A stretch of 64,000 bases of DNA from Portunus trituberculatus (GCF_017591435.1 NC_059300.1:17072503-17136502); one strand, 5' to 3'; shown: positions 11,270 to 22,136, counted from the first letter of the stretch. Notes: generated from the sequence alone by a model not told the origin. Translations and numbers: made by a program.

Positions 11270-12685
11270 TTACGCCAGAACCGCATGAGCAAAACGGTGC
11301 TGACTACATAAGGGTTTCTTATAGTATTTAGCAAATACAGACTCGGTGGACCATCCCACAGTGGCCAGGATCAAGGGGACAGGAAGAGTCAGAGAACCCT
11401 TGCTGGAGGATGCAGACCTAGTAGAATGAGGTGAAAATATAGATAAATCAATACCTGCATCACTCATGACATCCCTAGTCTAGAGACGTAAAGTATCACG
11501 GAAAGCTAACTTCACTGGATTTTTATTTGTTACAAAGAACCTTGTAGTTGAACCTCTCGATTCCTGTCCAAGTAACTGCGTATCGCCGTATAAACACATA
11601 TAAGCCTGTCTGGGTCATAGGCTTCAAAAAAAAGTTCTCAGAGGTGGTTCCCTGGCCGAGATGTTTTGAGAAGGTCTCCTATCCTAAATGAGACTTTTGA
11701 GTTAGAAACAGTCATGTTCCGAATATCCAAAAGATGTAAGGTCTGTCCACGCTGCCCAGACACCAAAAGCATCAGCATAACCAATTTCCTTGACAACTGT
11801 AGTAGGGACAAATCACTATTAGGTCCTAAACCCCTTATGTGACGTAAGACTACATCTGGATCCCAGGTGGAGTGAAGTCTATGGAAAGATGGTCTTTCCT
11901 GAAATACTGCCTTCATAAACCTCCTAACGAGGCAATGCTGGCCAGCAGGGTTGCCATCATTAGTAGTGACTGCTGAAATAGCAGAACGTATGGTATTCAT
12001 TGAACTGTATCCCCGACCCTTCGCCTTCTTAAACTCAAGAAACAAAGTCTAATGAAATTACTATAGATGGCTGAACAGGATAAACTTTCCTCCTGACACA
12101 AAATGACATCCATCTTTGGACATGAGACCCATACTGTAATTTTGTGCCATCTCTCCATGATTGAAGCAAAAACTCGGCAACTTCTGGTGGTATGCCTCGA
12201 CTCTCGAATGATCTCCCGAGAGCATCATAGCTATAAGAATTAACTTCCGACCCTGCGGATGTACAAGAGACAGGTCTTGCAGAAGAACTAAGGAGGCGCG
12301 TGGAAGAAGGACTGGGGGCGCAGCTAGTAGGCGAAGGGCCACCGGAAACCACACCTGGGTAGGCCAAAGCTGGAGAATAGTGATGGACGTTGCCCCTTCT
12401 TCTTGGAGTTATTTCAACATCCTGCCAATGACAATGAAAGGCGGAAAGGCATAAGACTTCATATTTGACCAGGCAATAGTGAAGGCGTCCGTATATAAAG
12501 CATAAGGATCTGGCTTCCATGATACATAAGTAGGCAACATTACTGGGCATTAATCCGAGATGCAAAGAGGTCAATATTTGGAATATAGAACCGTTTACAT
12601 TACCTTCTGAAAATACAAGGTGTAAACATCCATTCAGTGTCCAAGTTCCTGACCCTAGATTCAAAATCTGCCTCAGTATTGTCAA
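11270..12685 (-). pseudogene. DIRS tyrosine recombinase
   Basis: Three successive minus-strand frames make one recombinase. The N-terminal part (12035-12685) ends with EVAEFLLQSWRDGTKLQYGS and RWMSFCVRRKVYPVQPS, the SAM-like arm-binding domain. The middle (11638-12045) reads MNTIRSAISAV, HCLVRRFMKAVF, WDPDVVLRHI and LVMLMLLVSGQRGQTLHLLD, where the Arg of SGQR is the first catalytic residue. The C-terminal part (11270-11467) has FSPHSTRSASSSKGS, giving H-x-x-R, and FAKYYKKPL with the nucleophilic Tyr. All catalytic positions are visible, but stops around 11480-11640 and the shift at about 12040 break the frame. The enzyme would insert a circular DNA copy without target duplication. Confidence 0.88.
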
Positions 12686-12725
12686 CCCCCTTTACAAATT
12701 CTGCGGACAAAGTGATTCTTCTCCG

Positions 12726-14130
12726 TCAAGCCCAATCAAAAATCTGTTCTGTTAAAGTATTAAGGGAAAGCTTTATGCTGTCACATCGATTTATACAAGC
12801 AATCGCAGTGGTGTTATCTGACCGGAGGCAGATGTGAGTCTGCGTGCCCTGCTGGCAGAGAGATTGTAGGCACAAAAGTATGGCCTTTAACTCCAGACAA
12901 TTTATGTGGTCTAGCTCCTCATGAGCCCAATGGCCACCTATCACCAACTTTCGCTCCCCAACCTGTAAGACATGCATCAGAGTGAATATCCATTTCAGGT
13001 GGGCAGGAGACCAGAGATTTGGTTTGAGCGTCAATATTATCGACCCACCAGTGTATCATGTCTATCGCATAACTATCTAACGTAAGAACAGCATTGTAGT
13101 TGCCTTTGTTCCAAGATAGTTCTCTGTTTCTAACAATCTCAAGGTATTTATATCTCAGAGGAGCTAGAGGCACAGCTGAATCTGAGGCTAAAGCAAGACC
13201 AATGAAAACAGCCAAATCATGTAAGGTAGGATCTTTCTTTAGCAACAGCAAGCCCTGTGTTTTGATGCACTCCTTACGACGTGAAGGTAGTGTAGCAGAC
13301 ATTGTCACCGAATTAAGAGAAATCCCAAGAAACTCCACCATCTGGGTAGGGATCAACACTGATTTTTTGACATTAACAGTAAGACCTACAGAGTCGAACA
13401 TCTCCATAGCATATTTTACATGAATCTTTAACTCTGCAGCCGAGGGCGCAATAAAAATACAGTCGTCTATGTAACAGACAACCATAATTCCTAACTTCCT
13501 GAAGTGAGAAAAAAGTGGTTCAAGTAACTTTGTAAATATGCGAGGAGCAGATGTAAGCCCCTGAGGAAGACAGGTAAACTGAAAATTATTGTTCCTCCAT
13601 AGAAATCTTAGCCATTTTCTATCCTCTGGTTGAATATAAACTGAAAAGTATGCATCCTTGATATCTACAGTCATGAAAAAGTAATTTGGTTGAATTAAAC
13701 TAATGACATCCTTAATAGAATCCATTTTAAAATGAGTATGTGTCACATAATCATTCAGTTCCCTCAGATTGAGAATTACCCTAGTTGTGCCATCCTTCTT
13801 TCTTACAGGAAAAACATTTGAATAAAAACCCAATTCTGGGATGGGGCTACAACTTTTTACCACTTTCTTTTGGATAAGAGTGAATATAGCATTGTCCAGG
13901 CCCTTGCTATCAGCAGGAGGCAAAGTAAGAGGTCTAGGCATATTACTCTGTACAGGCAAGGCATCAAATTCTAAAACTTTTCCATGCACAACATTGTGAA
14001 TCCATCTATCACTGGACAGGGCTTGCCACATTAATCTGGAAGAGAAAATCTTACCCCCCACAAAATTATCTGGGGTGTTAACCAAGGTACAGAGAGGCAA
14101 AAAACTAGAACTTACTAAGTTTTGAGTCAC
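12726..14130 (-). CDS. DIRS reverse transcriptase / RNase H (frameshifted)
   Basis: A 403-codon open frame (12919-14130) encodes the RT: SKGLDNAIFTLIQKKVV, NVFPVRKKDGTTRVILNLRE, MTVDIKDAYFSVYI (first catalytic Asp), CLPQGLTSAPRIFTKLLEPL and the YIDD box in VVCYIDDCIFIA. It passes into RNase H with MDIHSDACLTGWGA (first Asp). A shift near 12930 moves reading to 12726-13034, which carries HINCLELKAILLCLQSL (Glu) and ICLRSDNTTAIACIN (Asp). All catalytic acids are present, so a single frameshift appears to be the main lesion. The RT type with PQGL and YIDD matches DIRS elements rather than LINEs. Confidence 0.9.
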
Positions 14131-15024
14131 TGGTGAGTGTCCTCCTCCCGTGGGACTGCCTTCGGCCTAAAAAATGCCGAAATGGGAACCTTGAACCGGC
14201 TTGAAAAGTGTAGGGCCTCCTGTAGTCCTGTCTATTTTGGACAAAGCTCGTATTCCTGTTCGTCCTGTAAGGACGGCACGAAGGTCGTCCCAACTTCTTG
14301 GTTCTGTGGATTTCGCCACATTTTTTCACTACGTCAAAGGGGAAAAGAGAATCGGTCCCCACGTCACACTCCCACTTACACAGCTCTGCTAAAGCAGTAT
14401 CATTAACGATTGTGGCAAGACAATCAGAAATCGGAGCACCTTCGGCCTCTTTTTGTCAGACAGTTCACTCAGAGCTTTGAGAAAATTTGCGTCATCACCA
14501 TCAGCAGCAACAGCTGGCTGATCAACAGACTGAGTGTGGAGGACAGCCTCCAAACCATCCAGAGGATCTGGGTCATTTATTTCCTCGTCACGCACTTCCT
14601 CGGTATCACTACCAGAGGAAGAAATGTCATGATACCTACTAAAATCACCTTGGCGCGAGGAAGAAGCATTAGGTGCATTGCGTTGGTCCAATTTTCCCAC
14701 CAAACCATGTAAAAGATTAGTAAGAAGATCCAGCTTGTGGTTCGGAGCAGACACGTTCACAGTCGAACGATGTGGACTGCCGTCAGGTTGTTGACTGCTA
14801 CTTGGCTGAGGAGAAGGGCATTGACGCTTGCCTGGCAAACCATCAAAACCATCATAACTCCTCTTAGAAGCCGGTTTTGAAACGTCATCATCACGCCTAC
14901 TGGGCCTTAAATTGTCCCGAGGGACAGAAGAGGAGGAAGAGTCACGCCTTGGCTGTTGCCTTGGTCCGCCATGGCTGGACACGATCTTGTAAAGTAACCA
15001 CTTAGTTACAAACAGGCAGACCAC
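14105..15024 (-). CDS. DIRS gag-like ORF
   Basis: The 211-codon frame at 14389-15024 is low-complexity and polar, with Ser/Arg/Asp/Pro-rich runs (PRRDSSSSSVPRDNLRPSRR), a helical segment HKLDLLTNLLHGLVGKLD and an acidic stretch. It runs into a second, basic frame (14105-14362) ending RRPYTFQAGSRFPFRHFLGR, typical of the Arg/Phe-rich tail of DIRS gag. Lying upstream of RT in the same orientation, it is assigned as gag from position and composition; there is no CCHC motif. The natural start is not certain; the Met near 15024 is the first available. Confidence 0.65.
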
Positions 15025-15412
15025 GGCACGGCCCTAGGACCATACCGTAATCAGTACACAAAAGTAGAGGTCCTAGGACCTCACATAAGAAACAGGCCAA
15101 CAGCAAACACGGTCCGAGGACCGACGTAAAACGTAATACACAAACAGCCAAAAGTAATAAAATCTTGCTTACCGAGTGAACCAGCTGGAGCAACCTACAC
15201 ACGAGTCAACAAGTAGTAAACACCACCGAACGGTCCTGAGTCTGTAAGCAAAACACCCAAACTCACCCATCACTCACAAAAAAGGACAAGGAAACAGAAA
15301 AGGTGAAAAAAACTCACCAAGGACGCCGTGAAGGAACTGGAACGGAGGTGTGGACTGAGCGAAAGCGTGCTGTAGACTGACGTGAGCCATGAGCTGCAGG
15401 CATCTCATTGGC

Positions 15413-15446
15413 TACCTCTGATACAGTTAAACTATCGTGAAGTAAA
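15413..15446. repeat. Right terminal inverted repeat of DIRS element
   Basis: Reads TCTCATTGGCTACCTCTG then CAGTTAAACTATCGTGAAGT, the inverse of the left terminus. The adjoining 15385-15412 is shared, inverted, with the fold-back element. Confidence 0.78.
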
Positions 15447-16530
15447 ATCTGTATTTGCAGATTAGCATATGTGAAAATACTGACAAATAGGCAACATGCC
15501 ACTAAACACATTGTGCTTTAAGTGACACACACAGGAACAACAAACATGTTAACACAGCATACACACACCTACAAACACACAAACAAAACACTGTCTACTG
15601 CTGGGGGCGATGGAGTGGTATATGAAAGTCTGTCATACAGATAGACAGTGCGTGAATTGTCAACGTCTTCTTGAATCCACTTGACTCTTGATGGTAAAGT
15701 GGAATTAATAGTAGGTAAATAAATGATAAAGCGAAAGGTTGTGGGAAGAGAAGCGTGAAAAAAGTAGATAGATAGTGTGTGGGTGTACCATACTGTTATT
15801 CTTTTTTAGTCGCTGTTTTAAGCTGTGTTTCTTAGTATTATTTTATTTTGTTGTTATTTTGTGTGTTTTCTCCCTTTAACTCATTACTTTTAAGATTAGA
15901 GGTTTTGTTGGTGAAGTGTAGTTATTTGATAATGAAAAGTAAAGATGAATAAGCTAATTACATTGCATTCCGGATTGAGTGGCTAACAAAGATAGGTTAA
16001 GGAATTGGCTCATTAACTATCGTTTTCGTTCTTGGGTACCAGTGGTGTATTTTGTTCGTTTCTCTCATTAGATCACTATTAATGTGTTCTTCGTTGGTTT
16101 TTATTAAGCTCAATATTTTGCAGGCTTTTTGATGAATCTATATATTAAAAAGTGTAATATTGTATTTATAGTGTCGGTCTTATATTCTATGTTTCTTTTT
16201 GTCATTATAATTAAGAAATTTTAATCCTGTGTTAATTATTTTTTGTATGTTTACTTTCTGATACTGGGGGATCGAGCATAATGGTATTGGTGGATATTCT
16301 AATACTGGTGTCAGCAGCGTTTTAATTAATGCTGATTTGATTTTTGGTGTAAGGTTCTTAAAACTTCGTAATTTGGACTAAATGCCTTCTCCTCTTTATT
16401 CGTTTTTTTTTTTTCCTGTAGCGTGCCATTTCAGGCCTGTTTTCTGAAGTTTCAAACCTAGAAATATCCCTTCCTTGCTCGTATTCATATTTTTGCCATT
16501 TACAATGTACTGTTTTATTTAATGTTGAAC

Positions 16531-16866
16531 TCATGGAATTGTTTTAAACTTTTCTTCACTTGTCTGTATCTTCGATTTGCGTTCATATTTACTTATTCTG
16601 TCAATTTGACTTTTCACTTCCCTCTTCATCATGAATTTAGATTTGGTATGTGTTGTTAGAATTTGTGTGACATCATTTGCATACATAGTGTCAAGGCAGC
16701 CTTGACCTGCTGGTGCTAAGTCGTTGATGTATACTGTAAAATGAGTTGGTGAAAGTATACTCCCTTGTGGAACGTCGCTTAATAGGTTTATGTCGTTGCT
16801 GTGGTCGCTGTTTATTGACATTGTGGCTGATCTGTTACCTAGAAAAGTGCAGAGTGTTTTTTTCAA
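16531..16866 (-). pseudogene. Family K RT palm segment, unit 1
   Basis: A 111-codon frame with LGNRSATMSINSDHSNDINL, then VPQGSILSPTHFTVYINDLA and the active-site box MYANDVTQIL, where YADD has become YAND, so a metal-binding Asp is lost. It ends with KSKFMMKREVKSQIDRISKY. Matching segments are at 36470-36736 and 56965-57180. The copy cannot be catalytically active. Confidence 0.82.
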
Positions 16867-17759
16867 TTATGATGGGTAATCCCAAAAGTAAAAGTTTGTA
16901 TTTTAAGCCTTCGTGCTATACCTTGTCAAATGCTTTGGCTACTTCCCACAAAACGATTGTTACTTGCTCCTTTCAGCTAAGGCGTAAGACATGGTTTCCC
17001 AAGTTGTAGTTATTGCTGTTGTTGTTTCTTTGCTTGATCTAAACCCATGTTGACTGTCTTTTATTATGTTGTTATCTGTTAAGTAAGCGCTTAGACGTCC
17101 CTGAATAATCTTTTCATTGTTTTTTTCCTGGGACTTCGAGAAGTGATATTAGTCTGTAGTTGATAGGTATTTTTGGTGATTTATTGTCTTTAGGTATAAG
17201 TTTTATTATTGTTTGATTTTTAGTACACTTGGGAAATAACATAATGAGAAACATACGTTGAAGATGTTTTTAAGCATTTTAATAGAATTTTAAGAACAAT
17301 TCTCTAAAACAGTTTTGTTGATTGCAGATGATCCTGGGGCTTTATTTTTAGTTTTCTTTATGTGTCTTTTTAGTTCCTCCGTATCTATGGGTTTAGTGTA
17401 GAAACAGTTATTGTTTAGTCTGAAGTATTGTATGGTTTTATTCTGTGGTTGTGAATGTTTATGTAAGTTTCTATGTGCTCTGTGTGTATTGGGTCAAATT
17501 TCGTTTCTTCTTCTTCTGTTATTCTGAATATATTATTCCATGTGTTTTCCATTATATCATATTTCTCTTTGTCAGTATAATATCTATTGCCAACGTTGTC
17601 TACTAAATAGTTTGTGTATTTTGCGGTATGTTCTTTTGATTGGTTTATCTTATTCCAGAAAGTTTTTGTGTCTGCTTATTTCTATAACGTTACTGAATTT
17701 ATCTTCCCCACCTTTATTGCATGCCTTTTTGCACTTTTCCCTTATTTTATGTTTTATTT

Positions 17760-18230
17760 TTATGTGTTCTCTGTAGTTATGTAACGTCCAGCCATTGTTT
17801 TCGGAAAAAAATTACCCAAAACATTGTATAATCTTTCTAGGTTTTCTATTTCTGTAGGTCTTAGTGCTTGGTAAATGGGTTTATAGTTACTCTTCGGTAT
17901 CATTTTGTTCATTACTTCTTTTACAGTCCATAACCAAAAGTTCATTTCTTGTTCTGCCTCGTCAGTTGTGCAGTTATCTAGCGTTTTTACTTTAATTATA
18001 TTGTCTAGAATATCCTGAAATTGTTTCCAGTTTGCTTTTTTTAATTGGTATGTGTCTTTTTCTTTGATAAAAAATATTTTTTTTCGAGACATTAAAAATG
18101 ATTGAATATGGCCAGACAAGGTAATATTGCCCGGTTCTATTATCGTATCTAAAGAATAGTGTTTATTTAAAAAAAAAAAAAAAAAAAAAATTGCTAGGTC
18201 TAGGTCAGTAAGCACATGTAGCAGACTCAC
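17760..18230 (-). pseudogene. Family K EN-RT linker, unit 1
   Basis: A 156-codon frame covering the end of the endonuclease and the linker. The EN box that reads ITSSDHISV in unit 3 is here ITLSGHIQS, so the catalytic Asp-His pair is damaged. The linker reads TYQLKKANWKQFQDILDN, TDEAEQEMNFWLWTVKEVM and ALRPTEIENLERLYNVLG. An A-rich run near 18168-18190 interrupts the upstream part, after which similarity to units 2 and 3 stops. Confidence 0.75.
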
Positions 18231-18240
18231 TCATACGTAA

Positions 18241-18786
18241 ATCGCTTATTGATCTTGTATGCACGGAGTAGCCAAAATGCAGTACCGGCCTGGTTCCCTG
18301 GTGCCTAATGCAAGACTGCTCAAAGAGCAGAAGCAGAGCTAACAAAAGCCTAACAGCCTAAGGAAAACTGCCTACAAGTGCGCACCTTGAGACCTCCACC
18401 CACAAGCAGGTGTCAAAAAGTGCGGCGCAGCTGGCTCCTGAGAAACATTGCCCCAGGCCGGACGTTTCCTTCAACCGACTCTGTAAAAGGGGCACACTTT
18501 GCAATTAAAAGATTAGTTATGTCTTGAAGTTTAAGAATTTTTGTTCTAAAAAAAGAGGAGTGGTGTGTTCAAGGTAAAACGTGTTTGTGACAATTCTTTA
18601 AATAAGAGGGAACTTTACCAGGGGACATTGATTGATCGAAATATATTGCAATGGGGTAAGTAATTTTCTCGGTGTTACGTTTAAATATGTTGACGGAGAC
18701 TTCATTAACCTATGATTTTTTCATTCTTGATAGTGTTTATAACATTCATCACGATAATACAATTGACTGAAGGGAACATCATAGAA
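18241..18786. other. Unit 1-only segment, no gene recognised
   Basis: About 545 bp that replace the K endonuclease and most of ORF1 present in the other units. The first 260 bp are relatively GC-rich (GCGGCGCAGCTGGCTCCTGA, CCAGGCCGGACGTTTCC); the remainder is AT-rich. No convincing ORF, tRNA or terminal repeat was seen. It may be a filler or part of an unidentified repeat. Confidence 0.5.
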
Positions 18787-19504
18787 TTCTTATGATTTCC
18801 ATGAAGATATTAAGTGGCATATCTGACAGCAAGGGGTAGTACATCATTGAGTTTGGTTGCAATTTCACTAAAATGTTCATTAAGAGCTTCTGCTATTTCT
18901 TCAGTCTTGTCAAGTTAGGACTCTTTATGAAATAAAGTGGACATCATTTGTCTTTCTTGATGACGACCTGCTTATTCATTGATAATTATTAGTTAGAGTG
19001 ACAAGAGTGGTTAAAAAAGTAATGGTACATAAATGAAAAATATGGAGAGACCATAGATTTGTGCAAAAATATGGGTGACTATACAACTGTTGTAGGAATA
19101 TAATTGTTGGGAGTTAGGTGGAAAAAAAGAGTAATGAAAATCACTGAAAAAAAAAAAACATTTAAAAGGGAAGATAAAATAGTAGTAAAATTGTCCGGCA
19201 ACAGATTCACAACATAAATGTATTAATGAGTAGTGACTAAGTGGTGTAGAAGAGTGAATGCGAACACTTCCTGAAGACCTAATGACATATTAAAGGGAAG
19301 TGAATAATAATGTTCAATCCAAGCTATTGCAACACTTTTTAGAACTACAACTATAATGCTGTAAATGAGTGGTTTAAGCTTAGACCTCCATATCTAAGCG
19401 TTATCTCTGAGTGCAGCTAATTTGCCTAAGAAGTTACGAAGGGATTTATCATTTGTTATAATATGTTTCAGGTTAGACTACTTCATTTTGACATACATTT
19501 TCCC
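18787..19504 (-). pseudogene. Family K ORF1 5' region, unit 1
   Basis: Homologous to 47570-48295 and 59830-60555. The minus strand carries a decayed form of the ORF1 N-terminus (ALNEHFSEIATKLND type) near 18790-18960. The rest is shared AT-rich upstream sequence, including ACTACAACAAAAATGC-type and TTATAATATGTTTCAGG motifs, without coding potential. Confidence 0.65.
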
Positions 19505-20019
19505 ATCTGCTAACTCTGTACAAGAGCCTTATCCGTCCTTGTACTCTTTGCATGTTTGCGGGGGTTCCACTCACACAATGTTATTATATAGGATAGAATC
19601 AAAAGCTTTTCTTCTCATCAATTCCCCTTCTCTTTCTGACTGTTTTCAGCCTCGTTCTCACCGCTGGAATGTTGCATCTTTTTTTTTTTTTTTATCTTTA
19701 TCGCTATTTTCATGGTAATTGCCCTACTGATCATGATAACGGCATAACTCCCCTCCTCCTCCGCCATCGCTGCACAAGGCATCTATTTCCTCTCATCCCT
19801 ATTCTGTCAACAAATGTTAACCAGTATTTTCAATCATTCATAATTTTCACTAGTAAATTCTGGAACACCCTGCCTGCTTCTGAATTTCCATCTTCCTAAG
19901 ACATGACTTTTAATTTTAAGAGGGAGGTTTCAAGACATTTCTCCCTATCTTTTGGCTAATTCATTCAAAATCTTTTAGAGAACCTGCGGTTTCTGTGGAC
20001 CTTTCTCTTTAAAGTTTTT

Positions 20020-20355
20020 TTTTTTTATTTTTTTTTTTATTTATTTAATTTTTTTTACGGTAAGGCCTATAATAGCGCCTGTAGGCACACTTGAAGAGTG
20101 TATGGGAAGCGCTGTTCAGCTTCCGCCCATTAGTAGCGCAGGCAATTTTATTTATAGTGGTACCCATATTAGGGCCCATATCACCACCCAAGCTCATCTT
20201 GAGTGTAACCACCTAAAACCTGGGTATCATGGTGACATGTAGGTAACTTTAAACCACTCGACAAATGGCAAAGTGTTTTAAGGCTGTACGTGGTGGGATT
20301 CGAACCTACGCGTGGACGTCTGCCCGATCCCACGCTCACCACCTTATCCACTATG
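20020..20355 (-). mobile_element. tRNA-derived SINE
   Basis: Read on the minus strand, the element starts near 20355 with a tRNA-like head: an A-box-like TAGTGGATAAGG followed about 30 bp later by a perfect B box GGTTCGAATCC (20296-20306). A tRNA-unrelated body of about 220 bp follows, then an A-rich tail (poly-T on the plus strand at 20016-20055). Units 2 and 3 have the uninterrupted site (TTTTAATGCCC at about 48832 and 61108), so the insertion is specific to unit 1. It is transcribable in principle by RNA polymerase III from its internal promoter. The tRNA of origin is not identified, and the sequence cannot fold as a functional tRNA over its whole length. Confidence 0.88.
20296..20306 (-). 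promoter_or_regulatory. SINE Pol III B box
   Basis: GGTTCGAATCC on the minus strand matches the consensus B box exactly. It lies at the usual distance downstream of the A-box-like TAGTGGATAAGG. Confidence 0.85.
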
Positions 20356-20561
20356 CCCTTGGTAGGTCTGCTTCTTGCGTAAAAAAAATAAATAAATCAA
20401 TAAAAATCAATCAATAAATAAAAAGCATTGTTGGAACTGATCTCTATGCAGCTTTCTAATGTTCCATATAGTTTTGAGGAGGAAAAGGCGTTTCAGGATT
20501 ATACTTTCATTAATATATATGTTAGGTCTCATTTTGATGCAGAACTCATTTTGGGGGCTAT

Positions 20562-20564
<3 letters not shown>

Positions 20565-20624
<60 letters not shown>
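20565..20624. repeat. (GA)n microsatellite, unit 1
   Basis: Uninterrupted GA run. Homologous runs are at 49036-49102 and 61317-61362, always after GGGGCTATGG-type sequence and before GGTAATGGT. Confidence 0.95.
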
Positions 20625-20625
<1 letters not shown>

Positions 20626-21577
20626 GGTAATGGTTGTGGTGGTGTTGGGCCAGGTGGTTGTCCTGCATGGTTCCCGTAGATTCCAGAGAGTTATCTTTAA
20701 GTGTTTTGCAGTGACTATATCTAAACATCATGAATAATATTGTTTGAATTTTATTTCTTTCTAGCTCGATACAGGTAGGTAATTGAGGCAAGCTGAAGTC
20801 ATTACCCTAAATAGATCACTGGTACTGTAGGAGATACAGAGTCACGCAGGGCACTCAGAGGTACACCCTCGCCTCGCCTCATTGATGAACCAATTTTCTC
20901 ACACGCGTCAACAAACACCATTTCTCATGTACTGACGATGATTTATAATTCAAAACAAAACTTAAAGTTGTTTCGGAAACTATCCATCTAAAATTTGTTC
21001 CGGCCCGTGGAGGACAGGGGGAGCGTACTGGAGGAGATGGTGGTTGTCTGGGTCCTGTCCGGGCCCATGGCAGGGATCGGGCAGCAAGTCCCGCTCCTCC
21101 TTTGCCTCCTCATTCAGATAGGATCGTCCACTTCTAGCCCATCACACCCAACAAGAGGCCATCACTACCCACCAACCACCAGATACTGCCACCACTGGAG
21201 CCCGGATGGGGAGATAAGGGCTCCTCCTTCCGTGACAGTGTCTGGTGAATTGTGTGTAGTGATTCATCAAATCCACGTTAAGGACTCAAAATGTAGAGGA
21301 GAAAACATTACGCTCCACCTTGCCACAGTCACTGCCACCCGAGGGACCTCTTTTGGGGAGAAGAGTGCGCCTTCCTTGGCAGTGGCTAGTGAGTTGTCAA
21401 AATTATCTTTGTGGTAACTTCTTGTTTAAAAGGAATTCCATTCCTTTGACCTCTCGATTAGTGTGAGAGGCTGGAGGGTTGCGCCGCCACTGTCCCCACA
21501 CACTCCTGCAGGCTCGGGATGGCATCTCAGGGAAGAATGGATTAATTTTTGCAGAGAAAAATTTGCTTGAACTGCAA
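20625..21577. other. Conserved non-coding block, unit 1
   Basis: About 950 bp shared with 49103-50057 and 61363-62319 and clearly alignable by eye. It includes GGCCCGTGGAGGACAGGG, CACCACTGGAGCCCGGATGG, GTGTCTGGTGAATTGTGTG and TTCCTTGGCAGTGGCTAGTG. Open frames exist in each unit (for example 20995-21417) but shift between units, so I do not call a gene. Confidence 0.65.
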
Positions 21578-21885
21578 TTCGTCATCGTTAAACTCGCTTC
21601 GTTAATGTGATTCTCTCGTTGTCATAGTGAAACTCGATTCGTTAATGTGATTCCCTCGTCGTCATCGTGAAACTCGCTTCGTTAATGTGATTCCCGCGTC
21701 GTCATCGTGAAACTGGCTTCGTTAATGTGATTCCCTCGTCGTATCGTAAAATTCGCTTCGTTAATGTGATTCCCGCTTGGTCATCGTAAAACTCGCTTCG
21801 TTAATGTGATTCCCGCTTCGTCATCGTAAAACTCGCTTCGTAATCGTGAAATCGTATTGTCATCGTGAAATTCTCTTCGTTATTG
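21578..21885. repeat. 40-bp minisatellite, unit 1
   Basis: Tandem 40-bp repeat with core TCGTCATCGTGAAACTCGCT then TCGTTAATGTGATTCCC. About six copies here, seven at 50058-50405 and three at 62320-62509. All three arrays end with the same variant, ATCGTGAAATCGTATTGTC. Confidence 0.92.
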
Positions 21886-22077
21886 TCTCCTGCCGCGTTT
21901 GTTTATTTATTTATTTAATTATTTATTTATTTATTCATTTATTCATTCATTTTCTCTTTTTATCTCTTTCTTGTTCTTATTTTAGAATTGTTTATTAATA
22001 ATTCATCTATCTTTTATTTTTTATCATGATGAACGTAGAAGCCTCACTGAATATCATCAGGACTCACCAGCCATACA

Positions 22078-22080
<3 letters not shown>
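21886..22080. other. (TTTA)n tract and spacer with empty LINE site
   Basis: TTTA/TTCA-rich tract at about 21900-21955 followed by AT-rich spacer. At 22041-22060 GCCTCACTGAATATCATCAG is the uninterrupted form of the site that carries a LINE tail in units 2 and 3. No gene. Confidence 0.75.

Positions 22081-22133
<53 letters not shown>
22081..22133. repeat. (CT)n microsatellite, unit 1
   Basis: Pure CT run, homologous to 50709-50755 and 62875-63054. Confidence 0.95.

Positions 22134-22136
<3 letters not shown>

Larger units (their letters stand above)
10962..15446 (-). mobile_element. DIRS1-like tyrosine-recombinase retrotransposon
   Basis: A 4.5-kb minus-strand element with gag-like ORF, RT/RNase H and tyrosine recombinase in that order, the set that defines DIRS elements, which integrate by recombinase rather than by a DDE integrase. 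Inverted terminal sequences are visible: ACTTCACGATAGTTTAACTG then TCAGAGGTAGCCAATGAGA at 10966-11008, and the complement at 15413-15446. Genes are open over long stretches but each carries frameshifts. It is inserted in the 3' part of the unit 1 K LINE and is absent from units 2 and 3. Terminal inverted repeats favour DIRS1-like over Ngaro/PAT types, which use split direct repeats. Confidence 0.9.
10493..18240 (-). mobile_element. Family K LINE of unit 1, interrupted by DIRS insertion
   Basis: Minus-strand LINE remains homologous to 35217-40663 and 55640-58960. The 3' non-coding part is at 10493-10678 and 15447-16370, the C-terminus and RT at about 16370-17750, and the EN-RT linker at 17760-18230. 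A fold-back and a DIRS1-like element (10679-15446) split the 3' part; the same junction is uninterrupted in units 2 and 3. The EN and ORF1 part present in unit 3 (about 58270-59830) is replaced here by an A-rich run and unrelated sequence from about 18165. Its RT box reads YAND instead of YADD. The 3' boundary is uncertain. Confidence 0.8.
19505..20375 (+). mobile_element. Family J 3' fragment (plus), split by SINE
   Basis: The 3' end of a J-type LINE on the plus strand, starting in the TLYKGLIRP region and reading LLYRIESKAFLLINSPSLSD, HRWNVASF, then NQYFQSFIIFTSKFWNTLPA and a final KREVSRHFSLSFG-like end. The same fragment is at 48296-48876 and 60555-61150, so it belongs to the ancestral unit. 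A poly-T block replaces part of the SLSIFYRYFHG segment near 19680. A SINE is inserted in its 3' UTR at about 20020. Confidence 0.8.

Noticed and set aside
13100..13423. 107-codon plus-strand ORF within the DIRS element
   Set aside because: Shadow of the RT frame on the minus strand; no motif.
18241..18500. Small nuclear or ribosomal RNA in the GC-rich unit 1-only segment
   Set aside because: No conserved rRNA or snRNA motif could be recognised.
20285..20355. A functional tRNA gene on the minus strand
   Set aside because: A and B boxes are present but the acceptor stem does not close and a SINE body with an A tail follows; called a SINE.
20995..21417. 140-codon ORF in the conserved block
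   Set aside because: The homologous regions at 49490 and 61745 shift frame and stop early; no domain recognised.
21578..21885. A CRISPR-like array of regular repeats
   Set aside because: The 40-bp units are directly tandem with no unique spacers, in eukaryotic DNA; a minisatellite.
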